Source of the DNA: Edaphobacter sp. 12200R-103
GTDB taxonomy: Bacteria; Acidobacteriota; Terriglobia; Terriglobales; Acidobacteriaceae
Reading direction: 5' to 3'
Length of the DNA: 64,000 nt
Assembly: GCF_010093025.1 (NCBI RefSeq)
Contig: NZ_CP048114.1
Span: forward strand, 4,464,001-4,528,000
In this document: positions 16,504-24,870 of the stretch, in pieces
How positions within the stretch are numbered: position 1 is the stretch's first letter
Layout of the letters: each line of letters opens with the position of its first letter
Made by a program: the position numbers and the translations under genes
Notes under the pieces: model-generated
Seen by the model: only the letters and a program-made list of their open reading frames with translations
Told to the model about the DNA's origin: nothing
The model's database searches: none

Positions 16504-16797
16504 GTGACAGAAAAACGCATCTCGCTGACCGATCGGCAGTTTCATCTCATCACCCGTGCACTGTCTGATCCGCATCGCTATCAAATTGTCGAGAAGCTCG
16601 GCCAGTCCGAAGCGAACAACTGCGCCTGCGGCGACATCCGCGACTGCATCCCCGTCACGCCTGCCACACTTTCCCATCACATGAAGGAGCTTGAAAACGC
16701 AGGCCTGATTGAGTCGAAGAAGGAAGGAAAGTTTGTAAACTACACGCTCTGCCGCGATGTACTCGCGGCCTATATCGAGCGACTTTCAAAGATCTGA
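16504..16797 (+). CDS. ArsR-family transcriptional regulator
   Basis: A 97-residue winged-helix protein read from a GTG at 16504. The recognition region TPATLSHHMKELENAGLIESKKEGKFVNYTL is the ArsR/SmtB pattern, preceded by ALSDPHRYQIVEKL. An unusual Cys cluster, NNCACGDIRDC (residues about 39-49), sits in the helix-turn area where ArsR-type sensors often carry metal or thiol ligands; so metal, metalloid or redox sensing is possible but unproven. No arsenic or efflux gene is adjacent; the closest candidate target is the metal-like pair at 17494-19409. The gene stands alone after the ribosomal terminator. Confidence 0.85.
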   Translation: MTEKRISLTDRQFHLITRALSDPHRYQIVEKLGQSEANNCACGDIRDCIPVTPATLSHHMKELENAGLIESKKEGKFVNYTLCRDVLAAYIERLSKI

Positions 16798-16807
16798 CTC
16801 GCTGTTC

Positions 16808-16984
16808 CTAGTGCTTGATCAGCCACATTAGCCAGCTTGCGATGACGGTTCCACCGACGAAGAGAACGAAGCAGAAGGCTCCGAATCGGATCATCATCTT
16901 TGGGTCCGAGCGCTGGGTGATTCCGAAGACGATCGACGTAAACAACGAAAAGAGCAGCACCGCAGAAAAATGCGTGATGGTCAC
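16808..16984 (-). CDS. Small two-helix membrane protein (58 aa)
   Basis: Not recognised as a named family. The reading frame starts at a GTG whose GTGA overlaps the TGA stop of the upstream gene (16981-16984), with GGAAGG seven bases before it, a classic coupled start. The product has two predicted membrane segments: HFSAVLLFSLFTSIVFGIT (residues 5-23) and RFGAFCFVLFVGGTVIASW (33-51), joined by a short QRSDPKMM loop, and ends WLIKH. Overlap, ribosome-binding site and hydrophobic pattern together support a real gene; it is probably a membrane partner of the DUF6677-like protein. Confidence 0.75.
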   Translation of the reverse strand: MTITHFSAVLLFSLFTSIVFGITQRSDPKMMIRFGAFCFVLFVGGTVIASWLMWLIKH

Positions 16985-17400
16985 GATGCCTTCCTTCCGA
17001 TTGCCAGCGAGTGTGCATCCACGGCGGAGATGATGTTCAGAAGACCCGCAACGACGATGAACTTTGTACCGTAGTCCGCAATCGCAATCTGCTCCGCAGC
17101 CTGTCCCAGATCGAAGACCCGTGCTGCAACATACAGCAATCCGTTGCCCAGGTCACCGGCAAAGTTCAGCATATCCAGCAGCTCTGCCGTATTCGGCCCA
17201 TAGACCTTGCCCTTCAGAGCGATCCCAATGAAGAACATTGCAAGAATCGAGATCAGGAGAAGGGTCCCGCGAATCCACTTCTTCAGCAGGAAGTGCCCTG
17301 CGCCTGGAATCAGCCAGCCTGCAATAAGAATAAGAGCCGGAGGCAGAGAGGTGATCTTCTGCGCAGGCCGGGCCTGTCCCTGAACGTTCGTCGTCATCAC
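16981..17400 (-). CDS. Small membrane protein, DUF6677-like
   Basis: A 139-residue protein with a polar N-terminus and at least three hydrophobic segments: PPALILIAGWLIPGAGHFLL (about 21-40), GTLLLISILAMFFIGIAL (44-61) and the C-terminal IVVAGLLNIISAVDAHSLAI. The GWLIPGAGHFLLKKWIRG motif resembles the TM2/DUF6677 type of bacterial membrane proteins seen in acidobacteria; I give this by memory of the motif. Function unknown. Its stop overlaps the start of the 58-residue membrane gene. Two Met codons at the start (17400 and 17397) are equally possible. Confidence 0.8.
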   Translation of the reverse strand: MMTTNVQGQARPAQKITSLPPALILIAGWLIPGAGHFLLKKWIRGTLLLISILAMFFIGIALKGKVYGPNTAELLDMLNFAGDLGNGLLYVAARVFDLGQAAEQIAIADYGTKFIVVAGLLNIISAVDAHSLAIGRKAS

Positions 17401-17429
17401 CCATGATGATACCAGTTACGTTGTGCGGC

Positions 17430-17450
17430 GGTGGAGATTCTATCTCCACC
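17430..17450. promoter_or_regulatory. Perfect inverted repeat between divergent genes
   Basis: GGTGGAGAT at 17430-17438 and ATCTCCACC at 17442-17450 with a TCT centre, in the 93-base gap between the leftward gene starting at 17400 and the rightward gene starting at 17494. It could be a dimer-binding operator for the divergent promoters or an RNA hairpin in either leader. It is 30 bases from one start and 44 from the other. Confidence 0.5.
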
Positions 17451-17493
17451 CCAAAATGGGCCAGTTTGCCTCGCCGGGTATGCGGGTGCTTGA

Positions 17494-17889
17494 ATGGATA
17501 TATTGCGAAAAGTTCTCGCCATTGCGCTGATGGCAATCTTTGGAATGCCTCTGTTTGCACCGCTCGTCGCCTCTGGCGCGCTGAGTGAGGCGAGTCTGCC
17601 TGCATGCTGCCGCCGCAATGGCAAACATCATTGCTCGATGACCATGCGCAACGGTGGATTTCTGGCTGATCATGCTCCTGCCTGGCAGGCTCCTCTTGAG
17701 CGTTGCCCGTATTACCCTGCCCGGACAACGACGTCCCCATCTAGTACCCTCGCGATGATTGCAGCCCCGTCGATCTTTGCTGAGCTGGTCAGCCATCCGA
17801 CGGGCCACGCACAGACAGAATCGAAGTTACGCATATCACGCGATCGCGCCCGCCAGAAGCGCGGCCCTCCGTTCCTGCTCCATAGCTAG
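17494..17889 (+). CDS. Exported Cys/His-rich small protein
   Basis: A 131-residue protein of unknown family. The N-terminus (MDILRKVLAIALMAIFGMPLFAPLVASG) is a signal peptide or membrane anchor. It is followed by a likely metal-binding cluster: C38, C39, H45, H46, C47 and M49 in ACCRRNGKHHCSM. The C-terminus is polar and basic. It lies 119 bases before a PepSY membrane protein that has its own His/Met-rich insertion, which makes a role in copper or iron handling plausible. Annotated copper-chaperone families (for example CopZ) do not match; the assignment is by context and residues only. Confidence 0.7.
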   Translation: MDILRKVLAIALMAIFGMPLFAPLVASGALSEASLPACCRRNGKHHCSMTMRNGGFLADHAPAWQAPLERCPYYPARTTTSPSSTLAMIAAPSIFAELVSHPTGHAQTESKLRISRDRARQKRGPPFLLHS

Positions 17890-18008
17890 AGAAAGTCGGT
17901 CAGTCGACTGAGAAGTGCCTGCGCATCGCAGGACAACTCATATTGACCTGTCCGATCTGGCACGGATCAGCGGTTTTTCATAAAACCGCTCAATCAACGG
18001 AGAGGAAT

Positions 18009-19409
18009 ATGGATTCCAAAGCGAATCTGCTGAGCAGTGGCGAACAGTCGCGCCGGCTCTATCGCGCAGTCTGGAGATGGCATTTCTACGCGGGGGTCTT
18101 TTGCATCCCGCTGGTCATCTGGCTGGCTTGCACCGGTTCTATTTATGTCTTCAAGCCCCAGATCGAGCGATGGCTCGACCGCCCTTACGATCATCTTGCG
18201 CTGAGTGCGTCGCGGGCCACGCCCGCGCAGATTGCGCGCGCCGCAGTCAGCGCAGTGCCGAGGTCTACGCTGCATTCCTATGAGCTACCCACGTCGGAAC
18301 ACGGTGCCGTTCGGGTCATCGTTGGGGTTGGCAAAGACGAGTATCGGGTTTACATGAACCCCGTCACTCTCAAACCTCTAAAAGTCATCAACGAAGAAGA
18401 CCGTCCCATGCAAATTATCTTCCGGCTCCACGGAGAGCTGATGGCAGGCGACTGGGGATCGCATCTCGTCGAGCTTGCTGCGTCCTGGGGCATCGTCCTC
18501 CTCGTCAGCGGCCTCTATCTTTGGTGGCCCCGCCAATCGCGGAAGCTGGCCGGAGTGCTGTGGATCAGCCTCCATCAGGGACGAAGAATCTTCTGGAGAG
18601 ATCTCCACGCTGTCACCGGAGTCTGGGTCTCAGCCTTCGCGCTCTTCCTGCTTCTGACGGGGCTTCCGTGGGCGAAAGGATGGGGTACTTACTTCAAAAA
18701 GGTGCGCCAGATCACTGGAACTGCCGTAGCAAGACAAGACTGGAGCACAGGCACTTCCTCTGAGGTGGCGCAGCGCGAAGCGATGAACCGCAACAGTCTC
18801 GCCGCCCCGGCAGAGCATGCAGGGCACCTGGGCATGGACCATATGATGCCCGGTGTTGCCGACGCCGCCGGATACGATGCGTTGAATCGGCTCGTTCCCG
18901 CGGCGCAGAATCTTCATCTTGCCTATCCTGTGCTCGTCATGCCGCCGATGACCGCAGGTGGTCCGTGGACGGTGAAGTCTGACGCGCAGAATCGTCCGCT
19001 GCGAACGGTCGTCATGATGGACCCAGCCTCCACCCGGATCGTGCAGCAGGAAGACTTCAGCCATCGCCGGCTGATTGATCGCGTCCTCGGCGTCGGCATT
19101 GCAGCGCATGAAGGACAGCTTTTCGGAATCGCGAACCAGATTCTCAGCGTGACCACCGCAATGGGGCTGGTCACGCTCTGCATCAGCGCTGTGGTCCTGT
19201 GGTGGAGACGACGCAGCACAGGCGTCCTGGGGGCTCCCGTACCGATGGCAAAACCTCGATGGCCCTTGGCGGTGGTCGGGACCATCGTCGCGCTGGCGCT
19301 CTATCTGCCCGCCATGGCCGCCTCGCTGGTCGTTGTCGTTCTGCTGGAGAGATTCGTCTTCTCCCGCATCCATCCTGTAAGACGCTGGCTTGGATTGGCT
19401 GAGGCATGA
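18009..19409 (+). CDS. PepSY-domain membrane protein
   Basis: A 466-residue PepSY-associated transmembrane protein. The start at 18009 has GGAGAGGAAT upstream; a TTG at 17943 lacks it. The first membrane segment (YAGVFCIPLVIWLACTGSIYVF, about 27-48) follows WRWHFYAG, typical of the family; further segments are near 160-185, 205-225, 385-405 and 425-450. PepSY domains are seen around residues 60-130. An insertion at residues 268-281 contains H270, H273, M276, H278, M279 and M280, a possible metal site. Relatives act in iron-siderophore or copper/heme handling (PiuB/ reductase type), so a role in metal import or reduction is likely but unproven. Confidence 0.85.
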   Translation: MDSKANLLSSGEQSRRLYRAVWRWHFYAGVFCIPLVIWLACTGSIYVFKPQIERWLDRPYDHLALSASRATPAQIARAAVSAVPRSTLHSYELPTSEHGAVRVIVGVGKDEYRVYMNPVTLKPLKVINEEDRPMQIIFRLHGELMAGDWGSHLVELAASWGIVLLVSGLYLWWPRQSRKLAGVLWISLHQGRRIFWRDLHAVTGVWVSAFALFLLLTGLPWAKGWGTYFKKVRQITGTAVARQDWSTGTSSEVAQREAMNRNSLAAPAEHAGHLGMDHMMPGVADAAGYDALNRLVPAAQNLHLAYPVLVMPPMTAGGPWTVKSDAQNRPLRTVVMMDPASTRIVQQEDFSHRRLIDRVLGVGIAAHEGQLFGIANQILSVTTAMGLVTLCISAVVLWWRRRSTGVLGAPVPMAKPRWPLAVVGTIVALALYLPAMAASLVVVVLLERFVFSRIHPVRRWLGLAEA

Positions 19410-19412
19410 TCT

Positions 19413-20609
19413 TTAGATCCGCACGAGCTCCGTCTGCACCCTGCCGGTAACCTCAGCGCGTTCCGGCATGGCCATCATATCGACCTCGCTGCGGACGCCA
19501 AATTCGCCGGGAAAGTAAAGGCCCGGTTCGACCGAAAAGCATGTTTTCGGAAGAATCAGTCTCTCGTCATGCGTCTCCAGATTGTCGAGATTCGCCCCAT
19601 TTCCATGCAGAACCGGGCCGATATTATGCCCGGTTCTGTGTGTGAACCACTCTGCCAATCCGGCCTTTGCGATCAGACCCCGAGCAGCATCATCGGCCTG
19701 CCATCCCGCAATCGGGGTACCCGCCGCAAACGCATCCCGAACAACTTTGATTGCTGCATTGCGGGCATCCCTTACGGTCTCAAAGATCATGCGCTCACGC
19801 TCTGTCGGCTCGCGATCTACCACACCCGTCCAGGTGATGTCGTAGTAGCAGGCGTCCGGCCGATTCAGCTTTCCCCATATATCGATCAGCACGAAATCGC
19901 CTTTGCGCATCGGCTTTGAGCTTGCCGCTGTCGGCTCATAGTGCGAGTCCGCCGAGTTCGCGCCCACGCTCACATTCGGCCCATGCTCCCACACCAGGCC
20001 CTCGCGTCCCATCGCTTCCGAGAGAAACTCCACCATCGCGAACTCATGGGTTCCGCCGGACCGCACCCTGCGTCCAATCTCCTGCCACCCAGCTTCAAGG
20101 ACTGCATCGATCTTCTGTTGAGCCACATAGTGTGTTGCAATCTGATCGTCATTCAACACTGCCTCAAACCGGCTCACAAGATCCGCCGAACTGACGACCT
20201 CCTTTCCCAGGGCACGCACCATCTCGACCGTGCCTGCATCCACCATCGAGACATACATAATGGCGTTACGCGGAGAATACTGCATGGCGATTCTCGTAGC
20301 TCCCGACGTCAGCACGCCTACCTGCCCCTCCAGCTCCTGCCATGACGAGTATTCGGATTTTGAGCCGGGGAGAGTGTCGAGTCGGCCCGACTCGATCCGG
20401 TGAACCAGCTTCTTCGGCTCGCCCTCCGCGGGAATGAAGTAGAACCACCGCCGCGTGACGTGCAGGCCCTCACCCAACCCCAGAATTCGATAAGCCAGAG
20501 GATCGCGGTAGTGGTGATCGTAAAAAAGCCAGCCATCGATCTTCTGTTCCCGAAGGGTCTGCTGAATGGCGGTGAGGTCCAGTTCCTTCGTATTTGCAGT
20601 GGCCGTCAT
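19413..20609 (-). CDS. M24-family metallopeptidase (Xaa-Pro aminopeptidase-like)
   Basis: A 398-residue creatinase/aminopeptidase-P-type enzyme. An N-terminal creatinase-like domain (residues 1-155) precedes the pita-bread domain with the five metal ligands D243, D257, H328, E361 and E375 in VLIDIWG, YYDITW, RTGHNIG, FSVEPG and RSEVDMM. The start at 20609 has GGAGGAGAG before it; an in-frame codon at 20651 is further upstream. It is probably a dipeptide-cleaving or proline-specific peptidase; the exact substrate is unclear. Its 3' end meets the PepSY gene tail to tail with three bases between stops. Confidence 0.9.
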   Translation of the reverse strand: MTATANTKELDLTAIQQTLREQKIDGWLFYDHHYRDPLAYRILGLGEGLHVTRRWFYFIPAEGEPKKLVHRIESGRLDTLPGSKSEYSSWQELEGQVGVLTSGATRIAMQYSPRNAIMYVSMVDAGTVEMVRALGKEVVSSADLVSRFEAVLNDDQIATHYVAQQKIDAVLEAGWQEIGRRVRSGGTHEFAMVEFLSEAMGREGLVWEHGPNVSVGANSADSHYEPTAASSKPMRKGDFVLIDIWGKLNRPDACYYDITWTGVVDREPTERERMIFETVRDARNAAIKVVRDAFAAGTPIAGWQADDAARGLIAKAGLAEWFTHRTGHNIGPVLHGNGANLDNLETHDERLILPKTCFSVEPGLYFPGEFGVRSEVDMMAMPERAEVTGRVQTELVRI

Positions 20610-20836
20610 GGTCTCTCCTCCCGGTAAAATATGCAGAATTCTTCGAAGCAAAATAAACGGAATAGCCTGATCTTTAGGCTTTGATCCACGATTCTACTTG
20701 GCAGAAGTCCGATACGAGAAGATTTCGGATTGGTCGAAGAGAGACCGGTGAACGTGAACCTGGCTTGCCGGATCATGGTTTCGTTAATCATGAGTTAGAA
20801 CAGTTCGTGTATAGGTTGAGAAAAAGAGGATTCATT

Positions 20837-23743
20837 ATGCCCTTGAATCATCCGCTTGCGATTGGTATCGCTCGTTCGCTTTCATGTTGCCTGCTTGCAG
20901 GGGCCTCGTTGGCTTCAGCCCAGACACAATCGCCCCAGACGCGAACACCTCAGACAGGCAATCAGGGCTTCACCGTCGGTCCGGCCAAGGATGCTGCCGA
21001 GGGAGCGACCGCGGCTGGAAGAATTACGGCTACCTCCCAGGTAAACAGCCCCGATCGTACCGTTGGTCCTCAGCAAGACGGGTCCATCGTTGTATCGGAT
21101 AATCAGACGCTGACACCGGCAGGCAAGATCGTTGAACTGGGCGCGCCTGTGCGGGCCAAAGCAATTGCGCTGAATCCGAATCGCGCCACGCACACCGGTG
21201 CCGTGCTGCTGATGGGATCGCCGCAGCCGATCATCGTGTTCGATACGTTGACCGGAAAAGTTCTTCAGCGCTTTACCCCGACCGAGGCGGGAGCCACTCC
21301 TAAAGGGCTCAGTACGGGTTCCTTCACGGGCGTTACTTACTCCTCGGATGGCAGGAAACTGCTCTTCAGTCAGGACAACAACTTTGTCGTTGTTACGAAT
21401 GTAAACCCGAAGACGGGTTTGTTAACTCACGAGCAGAGAGTCAGCCTGCCGGAACCGCCCGCAGATGGGCGGCCGTATCACAACGCAAAATCGATCAATC
21501 CCGGCGGTATCGGATTTTCGGAAGACAACAAGCGCGCCTATGTCGCTCTCAATGTGGTGAACACACTTGGCGTCATCGACTTGACGGCGTCTCCCGCGAA
21601 GCTTATCGGCCAGATCCCTGTCGGCAACGTTCCCAACAGTGTGCTGGTGCATGGCAAATATGCCTATGTGAGCAATGAAGGAGGACGCCCTGCCACCAGC
21701 GAGGACTTCACGAACTACTCCGACGGTACACCGATTGTTGTGGACCGGAAGGACGCCTTCACCATCACCGGCACAGTCTCCGTCGTCGATCTCACGGCGG
21801 GCAAAGAGGTGAAGACGATCCCCGTCGGTCTGCATCCGGCAGGAATGGTGATCTCCGGATCCAACCTGTATGTCGCGAATGCGTACAGCGACAGCCTGTC
21901 CATCATCGATCTTCACACCAACACGGTGACTCGAACCATCAAGCTCAGCGTTCCGATCGCCGGTGGCGTCTTCGGCTCAGGTCCGAATGGTGTTGCCGTA
22001 ACCGACGACGGAAAGGCCTATGTCACACTGGGCCAGGCGAATGCTCTGGCTGTCGTCAATCTCCAGGGACGCGATGCCAATCCCGTCATCGGCTATATCC
22101 CCACGGCCTATTTCCCGACCTCCATCACCTATGACAAGGCGCATAAGCAGCTTGTGGTGGCCGATGACAAGGGTCTGGGTTCGCGTGGCATCACGAGCAA
22201 CAAAGGCGGTGTAATCGGGTACAACACCCATGCTGACATGGGAGTCGTGAACCTGATCGCGGAGCCGAATGCGAGCGAACTGGCAAAGTTCAGCAAGCAG
22301 GTCTTCGAGAACAATCACTGGGACCTGACGATGAATATCGAGGTTGGTTCCCAGTACATCGATCCTCACGCCGCACCGGTAGCGGTTCCGAAGCATATCG
22401 GTGAGCCGTCACTCATCAAGCACGTCTTCCTGATCATCAAGGAGAACCGTACCTACGACCAGATGCTGGGCGATGTGCCTTGGGGCAATGGCGCTCCTGC
22501 ACTTGCCATCTTCGGGTCAGCCGTGCCCAACCAGCATGCCTTGGTTCAGCGCTTTCCGCTGCTGGACAACGTCTATGCTCCCAGCAGGCAATCGGCAGAC
22601 GGACATCCCTGGATCGGGATGTCCGGGTCGTTCTACTCCAACGACATTCTTTCGCCGGATTGGATTCGCTCCTATCCTGGCGGCGGTGCAGAAGACCCTC
22701 TGACCTACACGCCCAAAGGCTTCTTGTGGACAGCAGCGGAGGCGAAGGGGCTGACCGCGAAGCTATACGGCGAATGGAGTAGCGGCACGACCATCGCCAA
22801 AAAATCAGATGGCAGCGCCTACACCTGGAGTGACTTCTACAACACCGCACTATGCAGGGAAGGAAAAGCTCCAGCCTCGAACTGCATCGTTCCGGATGAC
22901 GCCGTCAAAGTTTCTTCTGCGATCCCTTCCGCTGCAAAGATCATGGATCCCCACTATCCTCCCTTCAATCTCACCATTCCCGACCAATATCGTGTCGATT
23001 ACTGGATTAAGGATTTCGAGCGGATGGATGCTGCAAACCAGGTTCCCAATCTGACGATCCTGTGGCTTCCGGACGACCATACCGCCGGAACCAAGGAGGG
23101 GCTGCCTTATCCAATCAACTATCAGGCGGACAACGATCTTGCATTAGGCCGCATGGTGGAGGCGATCAGTCACAGCAAGGTCTGGGCCCAGTCCGCGATC
23201 TTTGTCGAGGAAGACGATTCGCAGGCCGGAGCCGACCATGTCGATGGCCACCGGCAGCCGGTCTATGTCATCAGCCCCTATACCGTGACCCCGCAGGCAC
23301 CCGGGCAGGGAAAGGCGATCCACACCACCTACACGGCGGAAAACATCAACCGCACCATCGAAAACATTCTGGGCATGCAGCCTCTTACCCAGTTTGATCT
23401 CGTCGCATCGCCGATGTTCGACGCCTTTCAGAACACGCCGGATCTGACTCCCTACGATCATGTGGCCGCCGTGATGCCGCTCGACCAGGGGCCGGGGCTT
23501 CCAACCGGAAAGACCACGGCCACAGCCTACACTCCGATGCAGAAGGCATGGCTCAAGGCCACGGCCGAGGTCATGAAGGGTAAGTACGAGAAAGCCGATT
23601 CCGTGGATCCGAACTTCCTCAATCACGTGACCTGGTACGCGACGACGGGCTGGAATCGCCCCTATCCAGGAGAGGACAAAGTGATGATGCCGGGGCCGTT
23701 TGTCAAAGCCGCAAAGAAGTACGTGGACGACGACGACGACTAA
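20837..23743 (+). CDS. Exported YncE-like propeller/phosphoesterase fusion
   Basis: A 968-residue two-domain exported protein. A signal peptide (MPLNHPLAIGIARSLSCCLL, ending near SLASAQ) is followed by a YVTN/YncE-type beta-propeller in residues about 95-500, with repeats such as NSVLVHGKYAYVSNEGG and GMVISGSNLYVANAYSDSLSIIDL. The C-terminal half is a PF04185-type phosphoesterase: HVFLIIKENRTYDQMLGDVPWG near residue 530 (the KENRTxD motif) and VEEDDSQAGADHVDGHRQP near 790. Such fusions occur in acidobacteria and are often called bifunctional YncE/alkaline phosphatase; whether this is a phospholipase, phosphatase or other hydrolase is open. The protein ends in six acidic residues. Confidence 0.88.
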   Translation: MPLNHPLAIGIARSLSCCLLAGASLASAQTQSPQTRTPQTGNQGFTVGPAKDAAEGATAAGRITATSQVNSPDRTVGPQQDGSIVVSDNQTLTPAGKIVELGAPVRAKAIALNPNRATHTGAVLLMGSPQPIIVFDTLTGKVLQRFTPTEAGATPKGLSTGSFTGVTYSSDGRKLLFSQDNNFVVVTNVNPKTGLLTHEQRVSLPEPPADGRPYHNAKSINPGGIGFSEDNKRAYVALNVVNTLGVIDLTASPAKLIGQIPVGNVPNSVLVHGKYAYVSNEGGRPATSEDFTNYSDGTPIVVDRKDAFTITGTVSVVDLTAGKEVKTIPVGLHPAGMVISGSNLYVANAYSDSLSIIDLHTNTVTRTIKLSVPIAGGVFGSGPNGVAVTDDGKAYVTLGQANALAVVNLQGRDANPVIGYIPTAYFPTSITYDKAHKQLVVADDKGLGSRGITSNKGGVIGYNTHADMGVVNLIAEPNASELAKFSKQVFENNHWDLTMNIEVGSQYIDPHAAPVAVPKHIGEPSLIKHVFLIIKENRTYDQMLGDVPWGNGAPALAIFGSAVPNQHALVQRFPLLDNVYAPSRQSADGHPWIGMSGSFYSNDILSPDWIRSYPGGGAEDPLTYTPKGFLWTAAEAKGLTAKLYGEWSSGTTIAKKSDGSAYTWSDFYNTALCREGKAPASNCIVPDDAVKVSSAIPSAAKIMDPHYPPFNLTIPDQYRVDYWIKDFERMDAANQVPNLTILWLPDDHTAGTKEGLPYPINYQADNDLALGRMVEAISHSKVWAQSAIFVEEDDSQAGADHVDGHRQPVYVISPYTVTPQAPGQGKAIHTTYTAENINRTIENILGMQPLTQFDLVASPMFDAFQNTPDLTPYDHVAAVMPLDQGPGLPTGKTTATAYTPMQKAWLKATAEVMKGKYEKADSVDPNFLNHVTWYATTGWNRPYPGEDKVMMPGPFVKAAKKYVDDDDD

Positions 23744-23763
23744 CGCGTATCCGATATAACTTT

Positions 23764-23795
23764 CAAAGGCCGGAGATGATCCGGCCTTTGATTTA
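23764..23795 (+). terminator. Intrinsic terminator after the phosphoesterase gene
   Basis: CAAAGGCCGG at 23764-23773 and CCGGCCTTTG at 23781-23790 form a 10-bp stem with an AGATGAT loop, followed by ATTTAAG. It starts 20 bases after the stop. Confidence 0.75.
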
Positions 23796-23824
23796 AGAAG
23801 CCGATAGTTCATTACACTATCGGG

Positions 23825-24793
23825 ATGCGAAAGGTTGTCATCGTTGGCCCTCCTCCAGTCCAGGTCCTTGACGTTATGGGGCCGATGGAGGTTTTCTCCA
23901 CTGCTCCCGGATACGAAGTTCAGCTCGCGAATCCTGGGCAAGAAAGAAGCCTCAGGACGCATCGCGGTATCGTGCTGGGTGAAGCCACTCCTATCGCGGA
24001 GGTGGTGGGACCGATCGATACCCTGGTGATTGCAGGAGGGGAGGGAGCTGAGAGTGGAGAGTTCGATCCTGTCTTTATCGCCTGGGTCTTGGAAGCGACA
24101 GGACGAGCACGCCGCATCGCCTCAATCTGCACAGGTGCCTTTGTGCTGGCGGAGGCAGGGCTTCTAAACGGCCGGAGGGCGGTCACCCACTGGAACTTCT
24201 GCGAGCGTCTGGCGAAGGAGTATCCCGAGGTAAGGGTGACGCCGGACCCCATCTATCTTCGCGATGGAAACATCTACACCTCGGCGGGAATAACCGCGGG
24301 GATTGATCTTTCGCTTGCGCTGGTGGAAGAGGATCACGGTCATCAGATGGCGCTGAAGATCGCACGGCAGATGGTGATGTTCCTGGTGCGGCCCGGAGGG
24401 CAGGCGCAGTACAGCCACATGCTTTCGCACCAGGCAGGTGCCTCGCAGCCTTTACGCGAGCTGCAGGTATGGATGCTGGAACATCTGCAGGAGAATCTGA
24501 CCGTGGAGGTGCTCGCCGACCGCATGGGCATGAGCGCACGGAACTTTACGAGAGTGTGTCTGCGCGAGACGGGGATGAATCCAGGGCAGTTCGTGGATCG
24601 TATGCGGGTTGAAGCAGCGCAGCAGAGGATCGACAGCTCGGCGCATGGACTCAAAGAGATTGCGGATGCAGTCGGGTTTCGATCGACCGATGCGATGCGC
24701 CGCGGCTTTGTGCGCGTGCTGGGGGTGACGGCAGCAGAGTATGCGAGCCGCTTTCGACGTCAGGTGGAAGCGAAGGGCGATGTCCTGAATTGA
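23825..24793 (+). CDS. GlxA-family regulator (DJ-1/PfpI plus AraC HTH)
   Basis: A 322-residue transcriptional regulator. Residues 1-185 are a DJ-1/PfpI-like sensor domain, with C102 in the SICTGAFVLAEAGLL nucleophile-elbow motif. Residues about 215-315 are an AraC-type double helix-turn-helix (LQENLTVEVLADRMGMSARNFTRVC, KEIADAVGFRSTDAMRRGF). These proteins do not act as amidases but sense small molecules. The HD-domain gene downstream is in the same orientation with 77 bases between, and is a likely target. The trigger is unknown. Confidence 0.92.
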   Translation: MRKVVIVGPPPVQVLDVMGPMEVFSTAPGYEVQLANPGQERSLRTHRGIVLGEATPIAEVVGPIDTLVIAGGEGAESGEFDPVFIAWVLEATGRARRIASICTGAFVLAEAGLLNGRRAVTHWNFCERLAKEYPEVRVTPDPIYLRDGNIYTSAGITAGIDLSLALVEEDHGHQMALKIARQMVMFLVRPGGQAQYSHMLSHQAGASQPLRELQVWMLEHLQENLTVEVLADRMGMSARNFTRVCLRETGMNPGQFVDRMRVEAAQQRIDSSAHGLKEIADAVGFRSTDAMRRGFVRVLGVTAAEYASRFRRQVEAKGDVLN

Positions 24794-24870
24794 AGGAACG
24801 ATGTCGTGGCGAAGGCGGCGGAAGGCTCCTAGTGTGAGGGTGTGAGATGTCACACAAAGGAGGAAATGAT

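Noticed and set aside
16770..17018. 82-residue minus-strand frame near the DUF6677 gene
   Set aside because: It overlaps the better-supported 58-codon frame, contains Arg/His-rich non-membrane sequence, and lacks a ribosome-binding site.
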